Shown in pieces: positions 12,999 to 24,800 of a stretch of 64,000 bases of DNA. The first letter of the stretch is position 1, and every line of letters starts with the position of its first letter. The position numbers were made by a program, and so were the translations under genes. Source of the DNA: Sphaerolaimus hirsutus (taxonomy: Eukaryota > Nematoda > Chromadorea > Monhysterida > Sphaerolaimidae); NCBI GenBank assembly GCA_964036195.1, contig OZ038450.1, forward strand, positions 24,581,208-24,645,207. The letters run 5' to 3'. The notes below the pieces were generated by a model that searched no databases, had not been told where the DNA came from, and worked only from the letters and a program-made list of their open reading frames with translations.

Positions 12999-13459
12999 CA
13001 GGGACGTATCCAGGATTTTTGAGCAGGGGGGGCTGCTTGTTTACGGGGGCCAGCGAGCGGGGGGGGGGGGGGCTCAGCCCCCCCCCTAAATTTTTTCCCT
13101 ATATAGGAACAGAAAGGTGTTTTGGCGCTAGCGCCATACCAAGGCGCCACGCCATGGCGCTATTGGCGTTGGCGCCAACGCCAGGAACCACTTTATATAG
13201 ATGTAAATATGCATACATATGCAGCGAACGTTGCAAAAATGTGTTCATTTTCAAGGATATTTGTTTACGGGGGACCAATCCGCTAAAAATACAATGTATG
13301 GGGAAGAAATTGCGCACTTGCGCGCAAAATTTTTAAGAAATTTCAAAAAATGTATAGGAAAAACTTGCATTTTCTGGTACTTTTTAGGTCTCACCCCGGA
13401 AGGAGGGGGGGGGGGGGGGGGCTGCAGCCCCCCCCCGCCCCCCCCTGGATACGGCCCTG
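12999..13459. mobile_element. hAT-type non-autonomous element inside the LINE
   Basis: Termini CAGGGACGTATCCAGG and CCTGGATACGGCCCTG, flanked by an exact 8-bp duplication GTTTCAGC (12991-12998, 13460-13467). 461 bp, with long G and C homopolymers near both ends. Eight-base duplications and CA(G)GG ends point to the hAT superfamily. No transposase. Confidence 0.9.
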
Positions 13460-13467
13460 GTTTCAGC

Positions 13468-15449
13468 GTAGTTTTTGACACTCCAGTTATTTCTATGCCG
13501 TACATTACCATACTGGCAACGTATGCCCCCCATAGCATGTTCAGCACCCAGATTTGCCTTCTGCTGTGTTTTGTAACCTCTTTTGTGAGAAATCTGCCTT
13601 TTATCAGCTTATCTAGGTATCCACTCTTTTGTTTTTGGAATGGATCATGTCCACTGCATAGTACAATACCTAGATACTTGGTCTCATCACATTCTCTAAT
13701 TGTTTGTTTTTTCCCATCCTCCCCTATGCCCAGGTGCCATTCTTTGTTCTTGTCCGCTTTCCTTCTGAAGTGCATAATCATGCTTTTTTGCTCACTGATC
13801 GCAATCCCCCATTCATGACTCCAATCTGTGAATATGTTTATTATCTTCTGCAGTGCGATGTCATTGTTCGCCATGAGTACAACATCATCCACAAAGAACC
13901 CGGCTGGTATTTGTTTGCCTCCAAGCCTTGCTCCCAGTCCACTTCTCTCTAGTTTTGTTCTCAGGTCTGCCATATACAGCACATATAGTGTTGGACTTAG
14001 GCAGCAGCCCTGTCGTACTCCCAATGGGTATTCCAGTTCCTCCGTGTGGACTTCCTTGTACTGCAGGTAACATTTTTCATCCGTGTAGGTGCTTTTTATC
14101 GCGCTGCAAAGCTTTTCTCCATATCCGTAGTCTCTTAGCTTTATCCAAGGGTGTTGTCGGTCCACTCTATCGAAGGCTTTCACTGCATCCACGAAGCACG
14201 TTGACAGTTTGTTTGTTTCTGTCAGACACCCCTGCAGTATAAAATGGTTATCTGTGGTTCTTCGGTTTGCTCTGAATCCTGCCTGCATATCACCAAAGGT
14301 GTTATTACATTCGAAGGCATCCATCAGCCATTTGTTCAGGATGGAGCAGTACAGCTTAAGTATGTTGCACTGTATCCCCACTGTTCTGTAGTTATTCACA
14401 TCCGATTTTGCGCCCTTTTCATGCAACAGAACAAGTTTGCATGTTTTTGCCACATCAGGTATTTTTTCTCGGCCACTGAACCACCTGTTCATTTGATTTG
14501 TCAGGGCAATGATGAGTTTCAGTCCAGGCATCCTTATCATCTCATGTGATATCCCCGTTGTTCCTGCAGACTTGCCCAACTTGAGTCGCCTACATGCCGC
14601 TCCAGTATCAACTGTAGATATTTCTCCGTCCATTTTTCCCGCTAGGCTTTTGTCAATTATCCCTATCATCCCCCTGTCTGTTCGGAAAGTCGCTTTTGCA
14701 GGATTGGGTTTTTGTATCCTCTTCCAGAAGTCAATAAGGACTTGCTTTAGTTCATTGTTGTCTTTGCATGGTCTGTTTCCATTTTTGAGCATTGGATATT
14801 TCACATCTGCTTCCCGGAGCTTCTTTGCCAGTTTGTACAGGTTAGTGTTCTCCAGACCGTAGCGTAGTTCATTTTCCATTATCTGGTCAAGTCTTTCTTC
14901 ATGAGCTGACACTTCCTGCTGTCTCACATCCTGCAGTCCCTTTCTCCGGTGTTCACAGTATTCTGACAAACCGAACCTGCCTTCGTGAAGCGCCCTTCTC
15001 TTCTGCCGGAGAATGCGTTTGATTTCCCGTATATTCTTACTATAATTTGTTTCTCGCTTCTTAACCTCTTTGATCCCAAACCAGCTTTTCACCCATTGCT
15101 GTAAAAATTCAAGCAGGGTGTCATAGTTGGTTGGGGGATCATTCAGGTCAAGAACATTTTCAGTCTCATGCAGAAACTTTGTAGACTTTTCTTTACCCCT
15201 GATGGACCACTCTTGTTTCTGGGTCATTGCATCTCTGTGGTCCACTCCATTTGACACAAGTGATATGTCAATTTCTAGCCCACTGTGGTCGGATGTCAGA
15301 GGACTGTTCCCGTGCCCTAGGTTCTTCATTGTGGCTTTTGTTATTTCAGCCTGGTTGTCCACGAGACAATGATCTATTCTCGTTTTTGTAAGTCCAGATT
15401 CAAATGTCCACCACTGCCCCATCGTGTCATCCAACACACCCATATCCAT
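13468..15449 (-). pseudogene. LINE reverse transcriptase region
   Basis: Begins with the end of the endonuclease (TKTRIDHCLV, TSDHSGLEI). Reverse transcriptase motifs follow in order: NNYRTVGIQ, CFVDAVKAFDRVDRQHPW, GVRQGCCLSP and the catalytic GFFVDDVVLMANN, then TKYLGIVL. After 13468 the open frame runs into the hAT element, which adds a Gly/Pro-rich tail that is not part of the protein. Confidence 0.92.
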
Positions 15450-15470
15450 TGCCGGTATCCAGCCTCTTAC

Positions 15471-16413
15471 TTATTTGCCATTGCTGTTGGGTGTATCATG
15501 ACATCTCCCTGGACCGAATTGCTCTGCTCCTAACGAGCCGTTGAAATCCCCTATAACAATTGTGTCTTTCCCTGAACTGCGGTTGCAGTTGATCAGGTCT
15601 CCAATTTTTTCCAAAATTTGCGAATTGACGTTCCTTTGGCTTTTATCACGTTGGATCCGCCCTTGATCTAGAAGATACACTGCAACTATGTCCACCTTAC
15701 CTGCCAGTGTGGAAATTGTCATTGCCACAGTGTTACTCTCTATGTCCCCATCTAAGATCGGACCTTGAATGTATGAAGAGACTGTACTCTTTATATAGAC
15801 CAGGAACCCCCCATTGTTTGTTTGTGGTTTTCTTATCAAGGTGAGATTGTAGCCCGGCACTTCTATCGTCTCCAATCTTGTTTTCACATTGTTTTCACAC
15901 TACTACATCTTAGCGTTCTGTCTTGAGCATCTCTGAAATTTGCTCATGTTTTCTCTGGGCAGAGTGTACATTCTGGAAGAGCATTGTTATTGTGTTCCCC
16001 CAGCGTACTCCCTTTCTTGCTGATTCTCTGTTTTTCCCTTTAGACATCCCTATCGTTACGTCTGGTTTTTGTTGTTTAAGTATTCCTGTGATCCTACCCA
16101 CTTCCCATTGTTTTTGTGTGCGCATCTTACTTGTTTGTTTCGTACCTCCCACATAGGGATTTGTGGTGCTTTCGTTTGTATCTGCCTCATTTATGGGGCA
16201 TCTAGATTGGTGCGACACGTCATTCAGTTTCCCCCAAGGAGTTTTGTGTTTGGTTTTACCCAACCATCTTGTACAACAAAGCGTATTTCTCACTCCCCAT
16301 AGCATTGTGAGACAGACTCCTATGCGCGATGAAATATCACAAACGCCTAAAGAAAACTGCTGCCACACTGCAACCGTCCATTTTCTGCCTAGCGCGCCAA
16401 GCCGCACGCACAC
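15471..16413 (-). pseudogene. LINE endonuclease region (two frames)
   Basis: The frame 16413-15910 contains LFQNVHSAQRKHEQI, the N-terminal Asn motif of APE-type endonucleases. The frame 15887-15471 contains VIGDFNGSLGAEQF, the DFN motif. The two frames are out of register near 15890, and a TAA follows NSNGK. The last motif, TSDHSGLEI, lies in the next open frame. Confidence 0.85.
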
Positions 16414-16651
16414 TCCAAACCCGTGTCTGCATAGAGATAGCGTGTTTGTATTGCCGCGTATTGCATATCCCAGTCTAACCAGGAACGTTTTTGATTGAGC
16501 ACCAGCGCGTTCTGCATGACACTGTCGGCGACCTGACGCATTGGCACTCTGCCAAAAGTGCCTCCTATTTGCCCTCTGACAGCGCTGTCTCCGGCTGTGA
16601 AATGTTGACTGCTGCTTGCTCCACTGGTAGCCACGATGCGTGGTTGCGCTT

Positions 16652-17700
16652 AAATCATGGTGTTGGCATTTTTTCAGTCAATAAATGCTCCTTGCAGTGG
16701 TGCAGTTGATTTTCAGTGGTTTCTTGGTAACTAGTGATGGGAAAAGTGTCATGGCATTGATGCCAAAATCATGGTGTTGGCGTTTTTCCCATCACTAGTT
16801 TTTGTTTCTGGGTCCCATTCTTGTGCACCGTCCAGGGCGCTTACACCTGCCGGTGCACAAGTGCTCATGCAACAGGAGCACAAGAATCTGCCTGGCCCAG
16901 TACACAAGTACAGGTGTCATACACTGAGTAGGCTTGTGCATCGGGGTAACTTGTGCACTGAGTTTACTTGTGCACTGGTCATCAGCCGTCCAGATGCACA
17001 TGATTGTAATTTTAAACTACCTGCCCGGCAGCAATCAGCATTTGCTCCGGTGGACATGCAATAAAGTTTATTAAAAACTTCCTGCCTGGCAGAAGTCTGT
17101 GTAGTATTATAAAATAGAAAATAAATGCTATGTGTGACCCATATTGCTAGGGTCATCATCAGTAGCAAAGCAACTCAGTGAGAACTTACTATATCTAAAA
17201 GCAATAAAGTTTTTCAAAAACTTCCTGCCAGGCAGAATCCTGTAAATATGTATGGATAAACACAGAAGCATTTACTTGCTCAGATGCACATGCATTTAAA
17301 ATAGCAAAAAAATGGAGAAAATTTTTTTTACAACCTCTTTAGAAAGAAACATTTCAAAAATAAAAATAAAACATTTTAAATTGTTTTTTAAAAGCTTTCA
17401 GATATGGTTATGAGTAATATTGTATTTGCTCAAATAATTCCACCCCTTGAATAATTCCCCCCTCAAATAGTTCCCCCCTCAAAAATGTGACAAAATAATA
17501 GTCCCCCAGGGGGATTATTCAAGCAAATATGGTCATTAACTGAATAGAATCCAAGTAATTAAAGCAACTAAGTTGGTCAACCATAGAATAGTTAACTGAA
17601 TAGAATCAAAGTAATTCAAGCAACTAAGGTGGTCAACCATATAATAGTTGACCAATTGAAGTGGAATTAACATAATTTAAGCAGTTGTCATGGCATGGGT
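16652..17700. repeat. 1-kb dispersed repeat, copy 1 (with an extra insertion)
   Basis: Shares TTTTTTCAGTCAATAAATGC, GGTTTCTTGGTAACTAGTGA, the CTTCCTGCCTGGCAGAAGTC segment and the GGTCAACCATA segment with 18421-19292. Copy 1 holds an additional CCGTATT-type element near 17418-17532 and a tandem duplication of the AACTGAATAGAATC unit. Confidence 0.85.
17418..17532. mobile_element. Short TA-target element with TTGTATTTGCTC ends
   Basis: Begins near TTGTATTTGCTCAAATAATT and ends ATTCAAGCAAATATGGTCAT, with C-rich tracts (CCCCCTCAAA) inside and an inverted terminal match GTATTTGCTC / AAGCAAATA. Absent from the paralogous position in 18421-19292. A small member of the CCGTATT group. Confidence 0.75.
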
Positions 17701-18420
17701 AGTAAGGATGTAAAAATCAGTTCTTTTTATGACCTTGCTTTTTTAAACCGCTTTTTCAAAAGATGTACAGATATCTCTAAATTTACCAAGTTTACAATCA
17801 GGGTTGGTTTGAGTAAAATTATTCTTACTAAAATTGTAGTAAAACTTTATTTAAATTTTATTTATTTATTTTTTCATGTTTCATTTTATTCTAATTTATT
17901 CTTCAATTTTCCATTATATTTTTAGTTTTATTTTAGTTCGTGAACAGGATTAGTTTGAGTAAAATTATTTAATTCTTTAATTTAATTTTGATTTCATTCA
18001 TGTTTCATTTTATTTTTGTATTTTTCTTCAATTTTCCATATTTTTTTTGAGATTCTGCCAACCCTGCTCAATACACACTTCTTTGTGACCTTTTTGCCAA
18101 TTTTAACTTTCAAAATAACTACTGTATTTCCTCGAAATACCCCCCTCCCCATCAAAATGGCCACTAAGAATTCATCCCCTCCCTGCCTCATAGTACCCCC
18201 AGTGGTTGTTATTGTTGCATTTTCCTATGTCTGCATTTGTTACATAGTTACATTTGTGTTTTCCTATTTTCATCATTTTTCCTTTGTATGCCTTTAAAAA
18301 GTCTATATAAAAGTCTCTGAAATAGATTTTCAGTACTTGAGTACTTTCAAAAAGTAATACATTACCATAAAAGCGAGTACAGTAACTCATAGGAAACATT
18401 TTTACATTTTAACAACTATG
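17700..18420. other. AT-rich interval with element fragments
   Basis: Contains a left-end fragment CTGTATTTCCTCGAAATACC near 18122, and near 18300-18420 a right part ending TTTTAACAACTATG, the same terminus as the element ending at 53918. No gene supported. Confidence 0.5.
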
Positions 18421-19292
18421 AAATCATGGCATTTTTTCAGTCAATAAATGCTCCTTGCAGTGGTGCAGTTGATTTTCAGTGGTTTCTTGGTAACTAGTGA
18501 TGGCAAAAGTGCCATAACATTGATGCCAAAATCATGGTGTTGGCATTTTTCCATCACTAGTTTTTGTTTGTGGGCCCCCATTCTTGTGCACAAGCCGGGG
18601 CACTTATACCTGCCCGGTGCACAAGTGCTCATGCACCCGGAGCACAAGAATCTGCCTGGCCCAGTACATAAGTACAGGCCAGGGATCATACACTGAGTAG
18701 ACTTGTGCATTGGGGTAACTTGTGCACTGAGTTTACTTGTGCACTGGTCCTGAGCCGTCCAGATGCACATGAATAGAGTTGTAATTTTAAACTACCTGCC
18801 CAGCAGCAATCAGCATTTGCTCCGGTGGACATGCAATAAAGTTTATAAAAAACTTCCTGCCTGGCAGAAGTCTGTGTAGTATTAAAAAATAGGACATAAA
18901 TGCTATGTGTGACCCATATTGCTAGGGTCATCATCAGTAGCAAAGCAACTCAGTGAGAACTTACTATATCTAAGAGCAATAAAGTTTATCAAAAACTTCC
19001 TGCCAGGCAGAAGTCTGTATGTATGGATAAACACAGAAGCATGTAAATTACTTGCTCAGATGCACATGCATTAAAAATAGTGTAAAAAATGGAGAGAAAA
19101 ATTTTGAAGACCTCTTTAAAAAGAAACATTAAAAAAAGCATTTTTAACTGTTTTTTAAAAGCTCCCAGATATGGTTATGAGTAATAGTTAACTGAATAGA
19201 ATCAAAGTAAGGAAAGCAACTAAGGTGGTCAACCATATAATAGTTGACCAATTGAGGTGGAATTGACATAATTTAAGCAGTTGGCATGGGTA
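18421..19292. repeat. 1-kb dispersed repeat, copy 2
   Basis: Direct repeat of 16652-17700. Here GAGTAATAGTTAACTGAATA is continuous, so it acts as an empty site for the insertion in copy 1. Both copies contain a small hairpin that starts TAGTGATGG and ends CCATCACTA. Confidence 0.85.
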
Positions 19293-19298
19293 CTGGGC

Positions 19299-19379
19299 AT
19301 GCCAGGTGCCCTTTTCACGCGATGGGAGAGGTGCCTGTGCGGGGTGGTTCCATATTTCCCGGTGTCTTTAACATCACTA
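19299..19379. mobile_element. Solo right end of a TAGTGATG hAT element
   Basis: CCAGGTGCCCTTTTCACGCG to CTTTAACATCACTA, closely matching the right end of the intact element at 30760-31696 (CCGGTGCCTTTAACATCACTA). The left part is missing. Confidence 0.7.
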
Positions 19380-19388
19380 CCCACCCAC

Positions 19389-19624
19389 AAGTGTGGATCA
19401 TGCTACGGGTCTACAATTTTCTAAGGATAATATATGAATCAATACCTTAATCGTGTCCAATACTGAGTGTTATCAGTCACAACTAGAGCGAATTGAAAAA
19501 TTCAATTTTTATCATTCCACGCCATCATCATTTCACGTCACAGTGTAGACCCGTGGACACGATTAAGGTATTGATTCATATATTATCCTTAGAAAATTGT
19601 AGACCCGTAGCATGATCCACACTC
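19389..19624. repeat. Long hairpin with about 65-75 bp arms
   Basis: AGTGTGGATCATGCTACGGG on the left pairs with CCCGTAGCATGATCCACACT on the right, and pairing continues through AGGATAATATATGAATCAAT to CGTGTCC. The loop is about 100 bp. Arms look nearly perfect, indicating a young fold-back element. Confidence 0.85.
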
Positions 19625-20093
19625 GTGTAATTAATTTCACAACGTCATTTCACGTCGTCATTTCACGTCGAATCCACGCTGAGCTCTAATTCTGGCTTTA
19701 GAATTGGATGACTCATTTTCATTACACCTAACAATGATGCCAGTGTCATGGTTGGTACTTTGTACCATTATGCAATTACAACCTTGCTTATTCACATAAT
19801 TACTTGCTTTTGGTGTAAACCCATTTACTGATTCCTAGCCAAGAGGAACCTGTGCCTCTGCGCAAGTATACCCGGCACAAGGCGCATGTATGTCTACTCC
19901 ATATGTATTTCCATAGAAATATGTAAAAATTTATTGATGTGAATATGTTAATGAATAACCTTATAACAACAATCAATTTTGTGATCTTTTTATGAAACTC
20001 GCACGCGTTAACTATCGTTGGCACACTTCCAATGGGAACCATGCGTGCAAGGTGTAAAGTAACCGGAGTATAACCTCTGCCCACCCTTGAGTT

Positions 20094-20478
20094 GCATTCT
20101 AAAAATTCAGTTCAAATCGCCTTTGTGTTAGACACTTTAAAAGTTGGTTTAGGATGCCCTCTTGGAGATAGTTTAAGGTATAAAGGTGCGTAAAAGACTT
20201 TACTCCAAAAGTGCCCTGCTGAAGAATTTTGATGGGGGTCAATTTGATAATGTCAATGACATCATTGTGGTACAAATCTCTACTGCAATGATGTCATATA
20301 TGTGATGTCATCACATTGACCCCCATTAAAATTCTTTACCAGGACATTTTTGGGGTAAGGTCTTTTATGCAACTTTATACCTTGAACTATCCCCAAGAGG
20401 GCATCGTAAACCAACTTTTAAAGTGTCTTACAAAAAATCGATTTTAAGTGTATCTTAAGTATTTATGCAACTCAAGGG
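20094..20478. mobile_element. Fold-back element with CCCTTGAGTTGCAT ends
   Basis: Termini CCCTTGAGTTGCAT and ATGCAACTCAAGGG; inner arms GACACTTTAAAAGTTGG / CCAACTTTTAAAGTGTC, CCCTCTTGG / CCAAGAGGG and TTGACCCCCATTAAAATTCT. Almost the whole 385 bp is self-complementary. No convincing target duplication. Confidence 0.75.
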
Positions 20479-20479
20479 A

Positions 20480-21735
20480 GGTCAGAAGTTCACACTGGAC
20501 AGGAAATTTTGTACAGTATGGTATATACTGTATGATTGTAAATCTTACAAAAACAGACTGTTTACTGTAAATACGGACAGTGCGTACTTAAAACAGTGCG
20601 TCTAGATGTGGACAGTGTGTCCATAAAAAAATGCATGATAAGCGGCGAGTGACACTTATTGTGTGCTCGCAATCCTTTGTACAGTAAGTGGTGGATGTCG
20701 CCTTTAACCCCTCAAGTTTGAGATTCATCCTGCTCGCGTATCTGGATTTGTGGCACCCGAAGTGGTGAAGAACCACTGGGTGCCAGACTTGATCCGGACA
20801 GCGAAAACCGCACAATTTGTTTCCGCATATACGGCGACCCACACTAAAACGGGTCGCAGTTGCATCTGCATTGGTGTATAGTAGGGGGAGTATGTCGACT
20901 ATATTCCCTCCAAATTGAGGCACTTAACTCCCCCCATAGCGTGAGTTATAGCGTTAGAAGTCCGTTGAAAAAGTGACTGCCGGACTTGATCCGAACGCAG
21001 TTTAGAAGGCTATACACGTAGGCGGACATCCATGCGCAGCAGGCACCCACATGCGCACAGATGGCCTCAGTCCATTTTTCTTGTCAGTTTACCACTGACC
21101 ACTAAAAAGTGGAAAAGTGACAAGAAAATTGTTGATTTACCACGTTTTTTATTGGGGAAAATTAATAAATCAACATTTTTCTTGTCACTTTATCACTTTT
21201 TCTCAATGAAAAAAGTTGTAAATCACCAGTAATCAGTGGTAAAATGTGGCAAATCCGAAAACGGGCAAATCGAAAAAGTGGCACCAACACCCCCCGCTGG
21301 TAGTTGATTTGCTGCCCGGCGCACATGTGGGTGCCCGCTGCGCCTCGAGCGCCCGGAGCGCATGATGCCACCCTACATGTGCTCCAGCAGGTCTAGATGC
21401 GATCCGGGTATACATATTTACAAGTGCGTCGGGACTGCATGCGCTCTGCAGGTATAAATACAATACGCTTGCACATGCCCTCGGCAGTGAGGGATGTTAC
21501 TGGCATGCCAACCCAATTGGGTTAATAGTATTTAGTTGACAGACACCTCATTCCGGTGAACTCATGTGTAAAATGCTGATTTATCAATTCCAGAATTTTT
21601 GCCCGTGAACTAGTGATTTTGAGCAGTGAAAAAGCACATTTTGTCCATGATTCGATGAATAATGTGAAATTTCGTTCATTCACAAATCACGACACATAAT
21701 TATACACGCAATAAATAAATATGATTTCAATTGAC
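20480..21735. other. Interval downstream of gene B exon 16; no exon recognised
   Basis: Includes a GC-richer part (20590-20930) with an open minus frame lacking known motifs, and an inverted pair GGCACCCACATGCGCA (near 21045) / CGCACATGTGGGTGCC (near 21320) marking another fold-back repeat. Further gene B exons may lie here but I could not support one. Confidence 0.4.
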
Positions 21736-21879
21736 TCTCAAGTGATTCAAATCGTGTAATCTGGTGAACGGCGCTTTTTCTGGACAAGTATTTTCAATAG
21801 TTTTGCCAGTGAAAATCTGTAAATTCCACAGACAACAGCCGCCCTTGTTTTTGGCCCTCATCGAACAACGAAATTCAAT
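21736..21879 (-). CDS. Gene B exon 16 (putative): start of a further MAM-like unit
   Basis: Acceptor AATCGCAG, phase 0. Encodes IEFRCSMRAKNKGGCCLW and NTCPEKAPF. The Cys pattern resembles the opening of MAM2 and MAM3. The 3' border (GTCAAT at 21735) is a guess; the frame stays open to a TGA just beyond. Confidence 0.5.
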
Positions 21880-24800
21880 CTGCGATTATAGGTACCATAT
21901 TTTGCTGTATATAATTTCGTCAACTGTTTACTCGCCGTTCTATCGGTCCCCGTTCCGGATACCTAGTTGCTTTTACGCTTTACCTGAGTAAAACTACAGG
22001 TTTTTACATTTACTTACCTTTTACGCAGTGTAAAGTTTAAAAATATTTACTTTACGTTTTCTGTAAATAAATAAATTCCATGGGTACATAAAAATAAATA
22101 CATTAAATTTATGTTTAGTGACTGAAAAGTTTTGGACATTTAACAACTCTACATTTTACATGACTTTTGATACTTTGCATGCCATTTGACAGTTGAAAAG
22201 GCATTTTACAGAGTACACAGCAAAAAATTGGTGTGTGGATGCGCGGTGAAGCGTCGGGAAGTGTCTTCACGCCAACACTTCCCGAACGCTTCACCAAGCT
22301 GCCAGCGCTTCTCAATATGGCGCTTCCACGCAAATGTATACGCGGGGGAAGCATGTGGAAGCGCCAGCGCCGTGAAGTGTCTTCCACATGTTTGGATGCG
22401 CGTGAAGCGCGTGGTGAAGCTAGGTGAAGCGTGTGGAAGACACTCACCCAGAATCTCGTGATGTTGATGGAAGCGTGCGGAAGCGTGTGGAAGCGCGCCG
22501 CTTCACGCGCATCCAGCCCGCTTTCCACACGCATCACGGATCCATTTTTTGCTGTGGTATTTGTTATGGGTTTTTGACACCAGAGTTGTTAAAAGTACTG
22601 AACTTTCAAATGTTTCAAAGTAAACATAAATGAAAGTACCGTATTACCTCGAAATACCCCCATGGGGGTTTATTATTTCGCCAGCAAAATTTGAGGGGGG
22701 GTTAATTCGAGGGGGGGTTTATTCGAGGGGGGTCTTATTATTCCGTCAGAAATTTTCGTAAGGGTCGTAGTAAATAGTAGGCATTTGCATGCCCAAAACA
22801 GTTAAATGTGTCCAAACAAAATATATTTGGACATAAAAACGTAGATTAGCTACACAAACATGTCCATGTGTAGCTGCAATACAAATAAACGGTAATATAC
22901 ATCATGTACATTGCATACATGACGTATTTATTATGTACATGACGTACGTCATTCCGAAGGGGGGGTATTTCGAGGGGGGGGGGTTTATTATTTCCCCAGC
23001 CGATTTTGAGGGGGGGTTAATTCGAGGGGGGGGGTTAATTCAAGGGGGGGATAATTCGAGGTAATACGGTATTTATTTTTTACTCACCGCCTCACCCCTG
23101 TGTACAGAGAACGTTAACGGTTAGTATTTTTTTTCTTTTACTCGCATGTGTAAACACCAGTAAAATACTTATTTCACCGGAAAACGTAGAAGTGAGTATT
23201 TTTGATAAATTTTTGCCCGATTTTTCACTTAAAATCACTTAAAATCGGAGGTGCCGTTCTATCGGAAACTGCCATTCTATTGATTCCATTTATAAAAAAA
23301 GTGATAAAACCTGCCGTTCTATTCGAGGTGCCCTTCCATCGGCGGCATGCCATTCTATTATAACAAATAAGGTAATCCACGTTAAATTCAAATATAACTC
23401 AAGTCTCAACCAGAGTTGTTAAAATACCGGTATTTTTGGAAAGTGTAAGTGTAAGTGTAAATACACTTTCCAAATTTTGAGTATGGATACCAAAAGTGTA
23501 AGGTATTTTAAAAATACCTAGGAAAGTGTAAAAAAGTGTAAGTGTAAAAAGTTTTTATAGAAAGAGCTCTCACTGTTAAGCATTAGAATACACCACTGTT
23601 TTCACCTTTATATCAATATATTTGTCATTTTTATGCATCATTTCACATTTTACTGCCTTTTATGAAACATTTCAGACTGTAGCAAATACTGTAGTGGTAT
23701 GAAGTTCACAAATAATGGCACTTTTTTGGTGTTAATATTTACTGATTAAGCAATGCGATACACACTGCTTAAATGCAAGATTGGACATGCAGCAAATGTC
23801 AATGCAAAAGCCAGTTGACTTTGTGTCCAGCTAGTGAATTTCCATTGATCTTGTCCTTTTTCAAAAGTATGATGAAACTGTAGAATACCTGAGTATTGAT
23901 CAAAGGTTGGAGATCAAAGGCTAGTTTGTACATTTGCCATATTTTCTACATTCAATGCATGACTGCATGTGTGCACTGTGCAGTTATTTTTTGTACATGA
24001 CCCTATTTAATGCTTTCTCAAAAGCATAAAACAGGGCAATCTGAAAGAAAAAAATACACTTTCTGTACCCGGGTATTTTGCTCAGGAAAGTGTAAAAAAA
24101 GTGTATGGGTATTTTATGAAAGTGTAAGTGTAAGTGTAAATATAAATACCCATTTACCCGGGTATTTCGGGTAAGTGTAAATACACTTTCGCAACTCTGG
24201 TCCCAAACCCTGTAAAATGTCATGTGTAATGTAAAAGACCCTGTAAAATGTCACCTGTCATGTAAAAGACGCTGTAAAATGTCATATGTCATGTAAAAGA
24301 CCCAGTAAAGTGTCATGGGTATCCTAATCTTATTTTGTCATACCAAATCTTATTTTTTGTATCCAAATGTTACTTTTTTACAAAAGATTTGGATACAACA
24401 GCATATATTTGGGTATGGGTACACATGACACATTACAGGGTATTATGTCAAAAAGTGAGATTTGGATACACATGACACTCTACAGGGTCTAGTACAGGGT
24501 CTGGGAGTGGCACCCGATCACAAACCGAATCGGTGCCGGATTCGCAAATGGCTTCGCCCTGTATCCAATCCTGATTCTGCACGGTGACCTCTTCATCGTC
24601 GGCGGGGTAAACGTAAGCTCGTTTTTTGCCGCACCACACCTGCGAGTGAAATTAGGGGTTTTGTTGGAAGTTTTTATGGGTACTGTATTTGATTGAATAA
24701 TGGCCCATGGGGTATTATTTTTCGGCGGACTTTTTTGAGGGGGCTATAAGAGGGGAAATATTCAAGGAGGAGTTATTTTTTGTAAATATTTTCAAGCGTG

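Larger units (their letters stand above)
10776..13295. repeat. Direct segmental duplication, copy 2
   Basis: Counterpart of 1-2520. To the right it continues in register through the complete hAT element and the rest of the LINE, so this copy keeps the ancestral arrangement. The shared segment starts with TTATTAG at 10776, three bases into an ACCATTATTAG context. Confidence 0.95.
11569..16650 (-). mobile_element. Near-full-length APE-type LINE, inactive
   Basis: Read on the minus strand: 5' region from about 16650, endonuclease (16413-15471), reverse transcriptase (15449-13468), C-terminal zinc-binding part (12998-12080), 3' UTR ending in TTTGATTTGATTTGAT at 11569-11585. It ends in a short tandem repeat rather than poly(A). 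Damage: a frameshift near 15890, a TAA at 15471-15473, and a 461-bp hAT insertion. Clade not assigned. The 5' limit is an estimate from where frames related to ORF2 stop and a different repeat begins (16652). Confidence 0.85.

Noticed and set aside
13219..14862. Several plus-strand frames of 80-199 codons
   Set aside because: All antisense to the LINE reverse transcriptase or running through the G/C tracts of the hAT element.
20588..20923. Cys-containing minus frame as a further gene B exon
   Set aside because: No MAM pattern, contains a local palindrome (ACCCGAAGTGGT... / ...ACCACTGGGTGCC), and no matching phase could be shown.
22186..22633. Arg/Val-rich frames on both strands
   Set aside because: Generated by the GAAGCG hairpin array; no independent support.
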